From DATKUC01 sp964553615 (GTDB lineage Bacteria > Spirochaetota > Spirochaetia > DSM-27196 > DATKUC01), in NCBI GenBank assembly GCA_964553615.1, contig CAZKMA010000022.1:3106-67105 (forward strand): a stretch of DNA of 64,000 bases, in the 5' to 3' direction. A program made the position numbers and the translations under genes. Shown here piece by piece: positions 15,673-24,088 of the stretch (its first letter is position 1; every line of letters begins with the position of its first letter). The notes beneath the pieces were generated by a model, which saw nothing but the letters and a program-made list of their open reading frames with translations, was not told where the DNA came from and made no database searches.

Positions 15673-18069
15673 CTAGTCGGCCCAGAAGAGGTATCCGCCT
15701 TCGAGTACCCTGATGTGGCGGAATTCGCGCTGCGACAGATACCGGTATGCCTGGTACGCCTCCATCGAGGTTCTACTGTAGAGCACGACATGCTCGTCCT
15801 CGCGGAACGGCAACTGGTCCTTGCGCAGGTTTTCCGGACTGATTTCAACGCTCCCCGGAATGAGGTACCGGGACGACGAGTCCGGCGCACCAATTGCGGC
15901 GAGCGTGAACCGGCCCACCTCCCCATCAAGCTCGGTCGCCGTAATCGTTTCGACGAGTCCCTCTATCTTGTTGTTCAACATCATGCAGGCTGTCTGGACA
16001 ACGTCAGTGGGATGATTAAACTCCGGTGCGTGGCCCAGGTCGAGCACGAACATCTCATCGGTTGTCATTCCGTTCGCTATCGCCGCGGCAAGCAGGGAGA
16101 TCTTCGGACTCACCTCTCCCCTGCCGAACGCCTGCGCTCCGAGTATTTTCCGCGTCCCGCGATCCGCGATGACTTTCAGGTAGATGTCGGCCGATTCGAG
16201 TGCATAGACGGGCCGGTCGGGACCGGTCAGCACGAATGACACCGGATCGAACCCGGCCGCCCGCGCGCTGGTCGATGTGATACCCGTGCGTGCAATCCGA
16301 AGATCGATGCACCGAAGAAGCACGGTACCGAGTGATCCCCTGTAGACGGAGTTCTTTCCGGCAATGACGTCCGCGGCTGTATGTCCCATCTTCATTGAAA
16401 TTGCCCCGAGGGGCCAGTACTCGTGTTTTCCGGTCAGAAGGTGATTCGTTTCCGCACAGTCGCCTACGGCGAAAATATCCGGATCGGACGTACGCAGATG
16501 CTCGTCCACCTGCACGCCGCCGGACTTCCCCAGCGCAAGACCGCAGGCACCCGCAAGGGTGCTGTTCGGGCGCATACCGCTGCTGAGGATAACGAACTCG
16601 CCGCTGAAGCTGCGCGCCGCAGCGTGGACCCGCACCCCGTCCTCCTCTGGTGTCACCGAGGTAGCCATCGTCCCGGTCGCGACTTTCACCCCCTTCCGCG
16701 TAAGCTCATTCTGGATCCTGCCGGAGAAGTCGGCATCGAAGTAGGAACTGAGGATTGCCTGCTCACGTTCGAGCAGCGTGACCCGCGCGCCGGCGGCAAG
16801 AAGCGACTGGATAATCGAAACGCCGATCAGGCCGCCGCCGATAATTATGACATCCTGCGCACTCGTCCGACCCAACCGATCCTTGATCCGCTTTGCGTCT
16901 TCCAGGCTGTGAAGTGGAAACACCAGACCCGACGCGGCACCCGGAATTGACGGGGCAACGGGGACGGACCCGGTGGCCAGAACCAGGACATCATAGGGAA
17001 CATGGAACACCGTTCCGTCCTTCTCGCGCCGTACCTTCACCCTCTTCTCCACGCGGTCTATCTCTTCGGCGGCCGTCAGGTTCAGCACCGTGATGTTCTT
17101 CATCCTGTTGAAAAAGTGCGCCGTCTTCGTATTGCTGTGAGCACTCGAAAGAGGATCACCGGGGGAGCCGAATGTATCGCTGATGAAAAAGGGAAGCTGG
17201 CATCCCGAGTAGGACAGAAACTCGTTACGCTCAACGATGGTAATGTCGAGCTCTTCATCCAGCCGCCTGAGTCGGGATGCAGTCTTCGGCCCGGACGTCA
17301 CTCCGCCGACGATCACGATCCTGCGTCGTCTGTTGCTCTCGGGAACTTGTTCGGTCCGCCGGCACGGCAGCACGATTGTGAATGTCGTCCCACGTCCCTC
17401 TTCCGAATCGACCTCAATGGAACCCTCGTGAGCCTCGACTATGCGCGCTGCAATGGCAAGGCCCAGACCGGTACCCCCTGTGGTTGCGGCGTTGCTCTTC
17501 GAGCGGAAGAACGGCGTAAAAAGGTTCGCAATCTCTGCCTCCGGGATTCCGCCCCCGGTGTCGCGTATCGAAATGCGAGCCGTTTCATCTGCGGCGTCAA
17601 GGCTCAAGTTCACCTGGACCTGGCCGAGCGGCGGCGAATACTTGACTGCGTTATCAATGAGATTTCGGATTGCATGCTCGACTCCGGTTCGTATCCCGGA
17701 AACGAAAATCGCCAGATTCTCCGGATGCGAGACATTGATACTCACGTCCCGGGCCGTCGCTCCCAGAGAGAGGCGAAGTGCAAGATCGGACACCAGACTC
17801 ACCAGCTCGAACTCCCTGTGCTCCCCCGTCTTTCGACCTTCGTAGGACTCGTACTCAAGAAGATCGTCGACGAGCTGGCCCGCCTCGCGCGCGCGGGACA
17901 TCACGCGATCGAGTACGTCTCTGACTGAAGGAGGAACCTCCTGGCCGTGTGCATCTGACATCGCCTGAAGAAGGGACTGAATTGCGTGTACCGGGGCTTT
18001 CATCTGGTGAGACAGCAGGCGGATGAAGTCGGCAGATGTGCGCCCTGAATTGTGGTGTCTCTCAGTCAT
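15673..18069 (-). CDS. Cytosolic histidine kinase fused to CoA-disulfide-reductase-like flavoprotein and rhodanese domain
   Basis: This 798-residue protein has three parts. Residues 1-240 are a complete kinase without membrane segments: H-box 'LLSHQMKAP' (His21), N-box 'NLIDNAVKYSP', G boxes 'DTGGGIP' and 'GTGLGLAI'. From about 250 to 715 it is a pyridine-nucleotide-disulfide oxidoreductase of the CoADR/NADH oxidase type: FAD motif 'IVIVGGVTSG', redox Cys290 in 'YSGCQLPF', NAD site 'IIIGGGLIGVS', FAD loop 'FAVGDC'. The last 80 residues are rhodanese-like, with Ser at the usual catalytic Cys ('VVLYSRTS'). ATG 18069 overlaps the upstream kinase gene by 8 bp. I infer a kinase tuned by NADH or thiol redox state. 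Confidence 0.85.
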   Translation of the reverse strand: MTERHHNSGRTSADFIRLLSHQMKAPVHAIQSLLQAMSDAHGQEVPPSVRDVLDRVMSRAREAGQLVDDLLEYESYEGRKTGEHREFELVSLVSDLALRLSLGATARDVSINVSHPENLAIFVSGIRTGVEHAIRNLIDNAVKYSPPLGQVQVNLSLDAADETARISIRDTGGGIPEAEIANLFTPFFRSKSNAATTGGTGLGLAIAARIVEAHEGSIEVDSEEGRGTTFTIVLPCRRTEQVPESNRRRRIVIVGGVTSGPKTASRLRRLDEELDITIVERNEFLSYSGCQLPFFISDTFGSPGDPLSSAHSNTKTAHFFNRMKNITVLNLTAAEEIDRVEKRVKVRREKDGTVFHVPYDVLVLATGSVPVAPSIPGAASGLVFPLHSLEDAKRIKDRLGRTSAQDVIIIGGGLIGVSIIQSLLAAGARVTLLEREQAILSSYFDADFSGRIQNELTRKGVKVATGTMATSVTPEEDGVRVHAAARSFSGEFVILSSGMRPNSTLAGACGLALGKSGGVQVDEHLRTSDPDIFAVGDCAETNHLLTGKHEYWPLGAISMKMGHTAADVIAGKNSVYRGSLGTVLLRCIDLRIARTGITSTSARAAGFDPVSFVLTGPDRPVYALESADIYLKVIADRGTRKILGAQAFGRGEVSPKISLLAAAIANGMTTDEMFVLDLGHAPEFNHPTDVVQTACMMLNNKIEGLVETITATELDGEVGRFTLAAIGAPDSSSRYLIPGSVEISPENLRKDQLPFREDEHVVLYSRTSMEAYQAYRYLSQREFRHIRVLEGGYLFWAD

Positions 18070-19540
18070 GTTGAGTCTCCGGCACCGGAAGCTCCACCGT
18101 GAACGTCGATCCCTGACCCGGTTTCGACACGGCACCTATCCGGCCGTTGTATTCGGACAGGACCCGTTTTGCCGTGGCAAGTCCCAGGCCGGTGCCCGGT
18201 ATCGCTCGCGTCTGGTCATTCTTTATGCGATAGAAATCCTGGAAGAGATTCTCCATCTCTTTCGCGCTCATGCCGATTCCCGTGTCCCTGAACGATATCT
18301 CGAACCACTTCCCGTCCTCGCTCCGATGCAGCCGCACGTCGAGCGTTCCGCCGGAACGGTTGTACTTGATGCCGTTGAATATCAAGTTCAGGAAGATCCG
18401 GTCCAGATCGCCCCGGTCGGCAACGAACGGAAAGCTCTCCCCCTCCGTTTCGAAGTTCACGGTCACCTTCGCCCGTGCAGCGTGATCTTCAACGAAAGCC
18501 ACTTCTTCCCTGAGTACCTGATCGAGCCCGACAGTCTCGAGTGTCTTCTCTGCCTTGCCGGATATCCGCTTGTTCAGAAACAGGAGGTCGCCGATGAGTT
18601 CGAGCAGCGCTTCTCCGCGCGTCTTACTCCTCTGGAGAAGCTCCCGTTCCTTTGCGAGGTCCCCGTCGACCGACCCGTCGAGAATCAGATTGATGTTGGA
18701 CATGATGGCGGCGAGCGGTCCGCGAAGCTCGTGGGCCACCATGGACACAAAACGGTTCTTGTCCTGCTCGGACTTCCATTCCTCGGTAAAATCGTGGAGA
18801 AGTACTATCGCGCCGCCAATTTCCTCCCCGCGGAAGTGAGGGGTAATCCGGATCCGGATATGATGCTCGCCGAGCTCCTGCTCGATGACCCGCTCGCCGC
18901 TGCTGCCCGCGAGCACCGCAAGTACTATGTCGCCGAAGGCAGAATCGAGCCCAAGGTCGAAGCGGGTCATTCCGGGTTTATATCGGACCCCAAGGTAGTA
19001 CTCCGCGCGCGGGTTGAGAAGAACCACGTCGCAGCGCACGTTGAAGACGACCACTCCCTCTCGCATCGAGTTGATGAGAGAGCGCGAAAGGCTGCGTTCA
19101 CCGTCGAGCTCAACGAGGTATGTTTCCCGCTCACGGATGAGTCTGCACTGTCGTTCCGCCCGCTCTACGACCTGGAGAAGTTCCGACGGCGTAAAAGGCT
19201 TTACCAGAAAATCGAAAGCTCCCTTTCTGGTAGTCTCCACCGCGGCCTCGACAGTAGCGAGGGCGGACACGATGACCACAACCGTTCTGTTGTTCTGCCG
19301 CCGCTCGACGTGGTCGGTAACCGAGAATCCGTCGATATCGGGCATTCGCAGGTCGATGAGTGCGAGATCGTAGCATCGCGCGTCGATCATTGATATCGCC
19401 TCTGCTCCGTCTGACGCCACATCGACACGGTAGCCGTTTCGCGAAAGGATCCTCCGCATGCCTTCCCGCATGCCCTCCTCGTCATCTGCAACGAGGACTG
19501 ATAGCGTTTCGAAAACAGATTCAGCCTGCTTGCTCTGCAT
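18062..19540 (-). CDS. Receiver-PAS-histidine kinase hybrid
   Basis: This 492-residue cytoplasmic protein starts with a receiver domain (acidic pair in 'LVADDEEG', phosphoacceptor in 'ALIDLRMPD', Lys in 'FLVKPFTP'). It continues with a PAS-like domain ('LINSMREGVVVFNVRCDVVLLN') and ends in a HisKA/HATPase module (H-box 'MVAHELRGPL', N-box 'NLIFNGIKYN', G boxes 'DTGIGMS' and 'GTGLGLA'). It can both receive and send phosphate. The ATG at 19540 is used; a TTG four codons upstream is also possible. It lies between the hydrogenase-like sensor kinase and the flavoprotein kinase. Confidence 0.88.
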   Translation of the reverse strand: MQSKQAESVFETLSVLVADDEEGMREGMRRILSRNGYRVDVASDGAEAISMIDARCYDLALIDLRMPDIDGFSVTDHVERRQNNRTVVVIVSALATVEAAVETTRKGAFDFLVKPFTPSELLQVVERAERQCRLIRERETYLVELDGERSLSRSLINSMREGVVVFNVRCDVVLLNPRAEYYLGVRYKPGMTRFDLGLDSAFGDIVLAVLAGSSGERVIEQELGEHHIRIRITPHFRGEEIGGAIVLLHDFTEEWKSEQDKNRFVSMVAHELRGPLAAIMSNINLILDGSVDGDLAKERELLQRSKTRGEALLELIGDLLFLNKRISGKAEKTLETVGLDQVLREEVAFVEDHAARAKVTVNFETEGESFPFVADRGDLDRIFLNLIFNGIKYNRSGGTLDVRLHRSEDGKWFEISFRDTGIGMSAKEMENLFQDFYRIKNDQTRAIPGTGLGLATAKRVLSEYNGRIGAVSKPGQGSTFTVELPVPETQHD

Positions 19541-19574
19541 TGTTGCTCGCAATTTCTCTACGCCTGGATCTATC

Positions 19575-19607
19575 AGCTGCTGAAAAACGCACGGCTTTTC
19601 AGCAGCT
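19575..19607 (-). promoter_or_regulatory. Perfect 12-bp hairpin between two sensor kinase genes
   Basis: Arms 19575-19586 and 19596-19607 (AGCTGCTGAAAA / TTTTCAGCAGCT) enclose a 9-base loop. In transcript direction no U-tract follows the stem, so it is not a classic terminator. It may be a processing or stability element that sets the ratio of the first kinase to the downstream genes. Confidence 0.5.
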
Positions 19608-19609
19608 TC

Positions 19610-21628
19610 CTATGTCGACACCGATGATTGAGTCGCTTGAGCCTGATGCTCGTCGGGTTTCGTATCTTCCGGATCCCGAATGAAAATATCGAAATACGCA
19701 CCGCCCTCAGGGCGATTACCTGCCTGGATTGTCCCTCGGTGCATCTTCACGATGCCGTAGCAGACCGCGAGACCCAGCCCCGTTCCCTTTCCGGGTGGCT
19801 TCGTCGTAAAGAAGGGTGTGAAAAGTCTGGGCAGCACCTCATCCGGGATACCCGGCCCGGAGTCCGTGATTACGACGTGAAAGCCGCCTACGCATTCCTC
19901 ACTGCGCAGCTGGATACGGCCTTTGCTTGCCATGGCTTCCACAGCGTTTGAAACGATGTTGTCCAGGACCTGGCGCAGCTGGTCGGGATCAACCGCGTGT
20001 TCGATCAGACGATCGTCAAGATCGAAATCGAAGACCACCTCCCCGGCGGGGCCGGCGAACGATTCGGCACACCGTCGCAGCAGTGCGTTTATGTCCGTGA
20101 CCTTCCTCGTTACCTGCTCCTTGCGTGCAAAATTGAGAATACCACGCACGATCTGCCTCGCCCGCTCGGCCTCGTGAACGATGCGGTCGACATCGGAAGA
20201 GCTCTCTTCGCGCAGACCGACTGCATCCTTGAGCAGATGGGCGTACATGAGAACGACGCCAAGAGGATTGTTGATCTCATGCGCGATTCCGGCGGCCATC
20301 TGCCCCATCGATGCCAGTTTCTCGGCCTGGATCAGCTTGAGCTGGTTGTCTTTCAGATCCTGTATTGCGATCTCGAGTTTGGATATAAGGTAGGGAAGAC
20401 ACATTTCCACCTCGGCTATGCCGCGGTAGACGGCAATTGCCTTATCCCTGCAGGATGCGTATCCGCACGCACGGCAGTTGAGCTCGTCCTCTGGTTTGAA
20501 CTTGTTGGTGAGCGCCAGAATCCGCTTGATCTCCGGCTCCGGAACCTCAACCTCCTGCGTGGTGGCGGGATGGAACTCTTTGCGCAAATCAACCGAAAGG
20601 AACTCCCGGTTCTGCTCCGCCCAGACATCCATGTCGTCGATCAAGGGCCTCTTTTTCATGTAATCGATAATGTATTTCTTTCGTTCGTAGAACGTAAGCT
20701 CATTCGGCATCAACGGCCCGGCGATACATCCTTCGCAGAACAGCAGATCGAACATTGTATTCGATATCGGTTCGTTCTTTCCTACCCGGCTGCTCAGCAC
20801 TTCCAGAATTTCGGAAACCCGTGAGCTTCCCTCTACAACCACGACCGGGCTCTCGAGAATGTCGTCGTCTATCCCGGCCCCTTTCAGAAGACCGCCCGTC
20901 ACCGGATAGATCTTCCCGAGATTCGCGTGCGGCGGATCGAACTCGCGCGGCGAGCTTTGCCGGTAGTCGATGTTGCCTGCCGAAAGCAGCTCGACGAACT
21001 CCGTGTAACTCAGGACGGCGTCCACAAGGTTCAGGCGCCGTGCCTCGTCTTTCTTTCCGACACAGGGCCCTATGAAGACTATCGCTGCGGACGGATCAAC
21101 GCGTTCCCGTATTACCGTAGCGATCGCTTCCATCGGCGACATCACCGGCGCCAGGTAGGGAACGAGTTGTGGATACACCTTCTCGACGAAGGCGACTACG
21201 GCAGGACACGGTGAGCTGATCAGGAACTGGTTCTGTTTCTCCGGTCGTGAATACAACTGGTGATACGCGTAGGACACAAGGTCGGCACCGAACGCGACTT
21301 CGTGCACGCCGGTGAATCCCAGGTCGAACAGCGAACCAACGAGCCGTTCGGGTTCGGCATCGAGAAATGCCGCGGGGAAGGAGGGAGCAAGAATCGCTCG
21401 CACCGGACGCTCGTACACATTCGCAAGGAGGCTCTGCACATCACCGACTGCCGAACGTACACGCTTCGCGTTTTGAGAGCAGCGAGGAACGCAGTGACCG
21501 CACGAAATGCACTTCTCCTCTATGATGTTGGCCTGACCTTCGTGCACTTCGATTGCCTTGGTCGGACAGACTCTCACACATGAGTAGCATTTCTTGCAGA
21601 TTTCACCGACGGTGTATATTGAAATCAA
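19610..21628 (-). CDS. [FeFe]-hydrogenase-like iron-sulfur sensor histidine kinase
   Basis: This 672-residue cytoplasmic protein has two ferredoxin clusters (Cys11/14/17/21 and Cys40/43/46/50) and an Fe-only-hydrogenase large-subunit-like domain (about 70-330). Its H-cluster-type cysteines are Cys141 ('SSPCPAV'), Cys189 ('GPCVGKKDE') and Cys298/301 ('FCEGCIAGP'). A further Fe-S motif (Cys385/388/393/410) and a kinase follow (H-box His450 'GIAHEINNP', G boxes 'DSGPGIP', 'GTGLGL'). The proton-channel Cys of catalytic enzymes is Pro here, and L3 is CxxC, so a sensory rather than catalytic role fits. The start is TTG at 21628, needed to keep the first cluster. It is first of the run leading to hox. 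Confidence 0.87.
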   Translation of the reverse strand: MISIYTVGEICKKCYSCVRVCPTKAIEVHEGQANIIEEKCISCGHCVPRCSQNAKRVRSAVGDVQSLLANVYERPVRAILAPSFPAAFLDAEPERLVGSLFDLGFTGVHEVAFGADLVSYAYHQLYSRPEKQNQFLISSPCPAVVAFVEKVYPQLVPYLAPVMSPMEAIATVIRERVDPSAAIVFIGPCVGKKDEARRLNLVDAVLSYTEFVELLSAGNIDYRQSSPREFDPPHANLGKIYPVTGGLLKGAGIDDDILESPVVVVEGSSRVSEILEVLSSRVGKNEPISNTMFDLLFCEGCIAGPLMPNELTFYERKKYIIDYMKKRPLIDDMDVWAEQNREFLSVDLRKEFHPATTQEVEVPEPEIKRILALTNKFKPEDELNCRACGYASCRDKAIAVYRGIAEVEMCLPYLISKLEIAIQDLKDNQLKLIQAEKLASMGQMAAGIAHEINNPLGVVLMYAHLLKDAVGLREESSSDVDRIVHEAERARQIVRGILNFARKEQVTRKVTDINALLRRCAESFAGPAGEVVFDFDLDDRLIEHAVDPDQLRQVLDNIVSNAVEAMASKGRIQLRSEECVGGFHVVITDSGPGIPDEVLPRLFTPFFTTKPPGKGTGLGLAVCYGIVKMHRGTIQAGNRPEGGAYFDIFIRDPEDTKPDEHQAQATQSSVST

Positions 21629-21712
21629 CGACAGCCCCCCGGCATCGCTCAGGCGGCGCTCATGCCAATGGTGTTTCGCAGTCGAGAACGATGGGATAAA
21701 CCTTGTGTGTCA

Positions 21713-21741
21713 ATTCTATACGCTAACCTCCGGGGCTGCAA
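21713..21741 (-). promoter_or_regulatory. Candidate promoter of the sensor/hydrogenase gene run
   Basis: On the minus strand TTGCAG (21741-21736), 17-bp spacer, TAGAAT (21718-21713) precedes the sensor kinase by about 85 bp. The -35 is weak. It is proposed because this is the only gap upstream of the leftward run. Confidence 0.3.
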
Positions 21742-21779
21742 GCTGCCGGAATTGGTCAACGCGCGCCATCTGCAGGGTG

Positions 21780-21809
21780 TTGATGTAGTTTCGTTCTTGG
21801 ATCTACAAT
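21780..21809 (+). promoter_or_regulatory. Promoter of the methyltransferase gene
   Basis: TTGATG (21780-21785), 18-bp spacer, TACAAT (21804-21809). Predicted transcription start is near 21816, before the Shine-Dalgarno AGAGGAG at 21856-21862. Confidence 0.5.
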
Positions 21810-21869
21810 ACGAGTATTCAATATAAGGAATGCGTGTTCCCTTGCCGCGGCATGCAGAGGAGCTCTACC

Positions 21870-22475
21870 GTGAGTCACAGCGCGAAAAGCCGATACTTCG
21901 ATACGCGGGCCGAGTCCTGGGGCAACCATGGCGACAGGACTGCGCTTGCGCACCTGCTCGATACAGGAATCTGCAACTTCGGTGTCCGCGACGACGAAGT
22001 GGTCGTCGATCTCGGGTGCGGCACGGGAGTCCTGACAGAGGCGCTTCTCAGGCGACTTTCGGCGCGCGGCCGTGTTGTCGCAGTAGATTTCGCGCCACGC
22101 ATGCTCACCCGCGCAAGAAACAGCATTCCCGACGGCCGGGTTACCTGGTTGTGCAACGATGCCCGACAGATCAGCGCCCGCGAACAGTCGGTGGACCGCG
22201 TGATTGCGTTTTCCGCATGGCCCCATTTCGACCACCCTGAACTCGTAATCACCGAGATACGTCGCGTGCTCCGCAGGAACGGGAAACTCCATATCTGGCA
22301 TAGGGGGGCACGGCACAGGATAAACGCTATTCATTCCCGGTGCGGTAATCCGGTCGCCGGAGATACGCTGCGCCCGGCGCATGAACTTGCTCAGGTACTC
22401 GCTACCCACGGGTTCGTCGTCTATGAAAGCATAGACGACGAAGAACGGTACCTGATATCTGCGGCCAGATGCTGA
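21870..22475 (+). CDS. Class I SAM-dependent methyltransferase
   Basis: This 201-residue protein has the SAM-binding motif 'VVVDLGCGTGVLTEAL', the acidic end of strand 2 'VVAVDFAPRML' and 'FDHPELVITEIRRVLRRNGKLHIWH' as the post-motif core. The substrate is not evident. I prefer the GTG at 21870, because AGAGGAG stands seven bases before it and the protein then begins 'SHSAKSRYFDTRAESW', a usual methyltransferase opening; ATG 21852 is the alternative. It is 15 bp from the ThuA-like gene, so it may share its transcript. Confidence 0.8.
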   Translation: MSHSAKSRYFDTRAESWGNHGDRTALAHLLDTGICNFGVRDDEVVVDLGCGTGVLTEALLRRLSARGRVVAVDFAPRMLTRARNSIPDGRVTWLCNDARQISAREQSVDRVIAFSAWPHFDHPELVITEIRRVLRRNGKLHIWHRGARHRINAIHSRCGNPVAGDTLRPAHELAQVLATHGFVVYESIDDEERYLISAARC

Positions 22476-22490
22476 CCGCCGAGCACGACT

Positions 22491-23120
22491 ATGACACAAA
22501 CGGCACGCCCGACTGTCCTTTCCGTGACCCGTGGTCTGTTCCATCCCTCCCTCTTCGCCCGCTTCCGGTACGAGCAGGTACTCGGCCGGTATGCAACGGT
22601 CGTACGGTTGCCGCGGCTCGAACGCGTCTCCCCGGAGGCGGTCGCGACCGCGGACGTTGTTTCGGTCTACCTGCACCGCAACACCATTCAGGAGAACTCG
22701 CTCCGCCTGCTCGAAGAGTTCGTGCACGCAGGCGGAGGGCTCATCGTTATCCACTCGGGGTCGGCATCCTTCAAGGCGGAGCCGCGGTGGGAGAAGCTCA
22801 TCGGCGGCAGGTTCGTTTCCCACGGACCGATAACGACGTTCGAGGTCCGGCCGGCAGAAGGAACGCTCCCTCCGTTCGCCGGTATTCCCCCCTTCCGGGT
22901 CCGGGATGAGCTCTACCGTCACCGCTTCGGTAACGACCTGACCATTCAGCTCGAGACAACCGCAGACGGCCAGACGGAGCCGGTTGCATGGACCCGAACA
23001 TACGGACGCGGGCGGATCTTCTACCTCTGCCTGGGCCACCGTGCGGCAGTCTTCAAGGATAGAGACGTGCGGCGGATCATCGGCGCCGCCGTCACCTGGA
23101 CAACCGGAGAAACACCATGA
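22491..23120 (+). CDS. ThuA-like (trehalose-utilisation type) protein
   Basis: This 209-residue protein has the glutamine-amidotransferase-like ThuA fold: 'VLSVTRGLFHPSLFARF', 'LLEEFVHAGGGLIVIHSG', 'FVSHGPITTFEV' and 'YGRGRIFYLCLGH' match the family's conserved blocks. ThuA proteins accompany disaccharide dehydrogenation; their precise chemistry is unclear. The ATG at 22491 is used. The stop overlaps the following Gfo/Idh/MocA gene (ATGA), and that pairing is typical of sugar oxidation loci. Confidence 0.8.
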   Translation: MTQTARPTVLSVTRGLFHPSLFARFRYEQVLGRYATVVRLPRLERVSPEAVATADVVSVYLHRNTIQENSLRLLEEFVHAGGGLIVIHSGSASFKAEPRWEKLIGGRFVSHGPITTFEVRPAEGTLPPFAGIPPFRVRDELYRHRFGNDLTIQLETTADGQTEPVAWTRTYGRGRIFYLCLGHRAAVFKDRDVRRIIGAAVTWTTGETP

Positions 23121-24088
23121 GACTCGGAATCATCGGCTGCGGGGATGTGAGCGGGTACACCGCGCTCCTGTGCCGGCTCAACCGCCGCATATCACTCGAG
23201 TGGTGCGCGGATGTGGATGAAGCGCGGGCACGGGGTTTTGCACGCAGACACCGCGTGAAGCGCTCGACGGCAGACTATCGGGAGATGCTCGGGGGAGGCG
23301 GCGTGGATGCAGTTTACGTTGCCGTTCCGCATCACCTCCATGCTCCCATCATCCGGGATGCTGCGGCAGTCGGAGTCCACGTGCTCTGCGAAAAGCCGAT
23401 TGCGCACACGAGCGCATCCGCCGCCGAGGCCATAGCGGCGGCGGATGCGGCGGGCATCAGGCTCGCGGTGAACTACCAGTACCGGTACGACTCAGGCTGC
23501 TATGCGCTCTACCGGGCGGCGCGGGAGGGCGCACTCGGCAGGCTTCTGTACGGCCGCTGCAACGTTCCGTGGCACCGGGACGAGTCCTATTTCACCGGCT
23601 CCGCCTGGCACGCGCAGAAGGATGCTGCCGGCGGCGGCACCCTCATCACGCAGGGAAGCCACGCACTCGACATCCTTCTCTGGGCATTCGGGGCCGATGC
23701 GGTCCGGGCGCAGGGCGTTACCCGCCGCTTCCTGCACGGCGATGTTGAGGTGGAAGACTTTGCCGCCGGGATCATCGAGCTCGAAAACGGGTCGGTCATA
23801 GAGGTGACAAGCTCCATGGCGGCATCCCCCGAGCAGCCGGTACGGATTGAGCTGTACGGCACGGCGGGAACGGCGCTCTACCGGGGCCCGGCGTTTCCGC
23901 GCACCCGTTTCCGCGGCTGCAGGCCGCCCCGCGTGCGTCCGCCGGTACCGGGCATCCACGCAATGGCGCGAAGCATTGAAGGATTCAGGCGCTGGGTGGA
24001 GGGTGGAACGCCGCACCTCTGCGACGGCAGGGAGGCGCTGCGCGTCCTTCGCGCGGTAGAGGGGATATACGGAGGAAGCAATGAGTGA
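23117..24088 (+). CDS. Gfo/Idh/MocA-family oxidoreductase
   Basis: This 323-residue NAD(P)-dependent sugar or polyol dehydrogenase has a Rossmann start 'MRLGIIGCGDVSGYTA', the EKP motif in 'VLCEKPIAHT', and the catalytic-region pattern 'GGGTLITQGSHALDILLW' with the family's His. The C-terminal alpha/beta domain is complete. It overlaps ThuA by 4 bp and the GPH symporter gene by 8 bp, forming a tight four-gene set. The substrate is unknown. Confidence 0.88.
   Translation: MRLGIIGCGDVSGYTALLCRLNRRISLEWCADVDEARARGFARRHRVKRSTADYREMLGGGGVDAVYVAVPHHLHAPIIRDAAAVGVHVLCEKPIAHTSASAAEAIAAADAAGIRLAVNYQYRYDSGCYALYRAAREGALGRLLYGRCNVPWHRDESYFTGSAWHAQKDAAGGGTLITQGSHALDILLWAFGADAVRAQGVTRRFLHGDVEVEDFAAGIIELENGSVIEVTSSMAASPEQPVRIELYGTAGTALYRGPAFPRTRFRGCRPPRVRPPVPGIHAMARSIEGFRRWVEGGTPHLCDGREALRVLRAVEGIYGGSNE

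Noticed and set aside
18023..19393. Long open frame on the plus strand opposite the receiver-PAS kinase
   Set aside because: It lies wholly antisense to a gene with clear kinase motifs and has no recognisable domain; GC-rich third positions create such frames.
21756..23039. Minus-strand open frame opposite the methyltransferase and ThuA-like genes
   Set aside because: Both plus-strand genes have clear family motifs and ribosome sites; the antisense frame has none.
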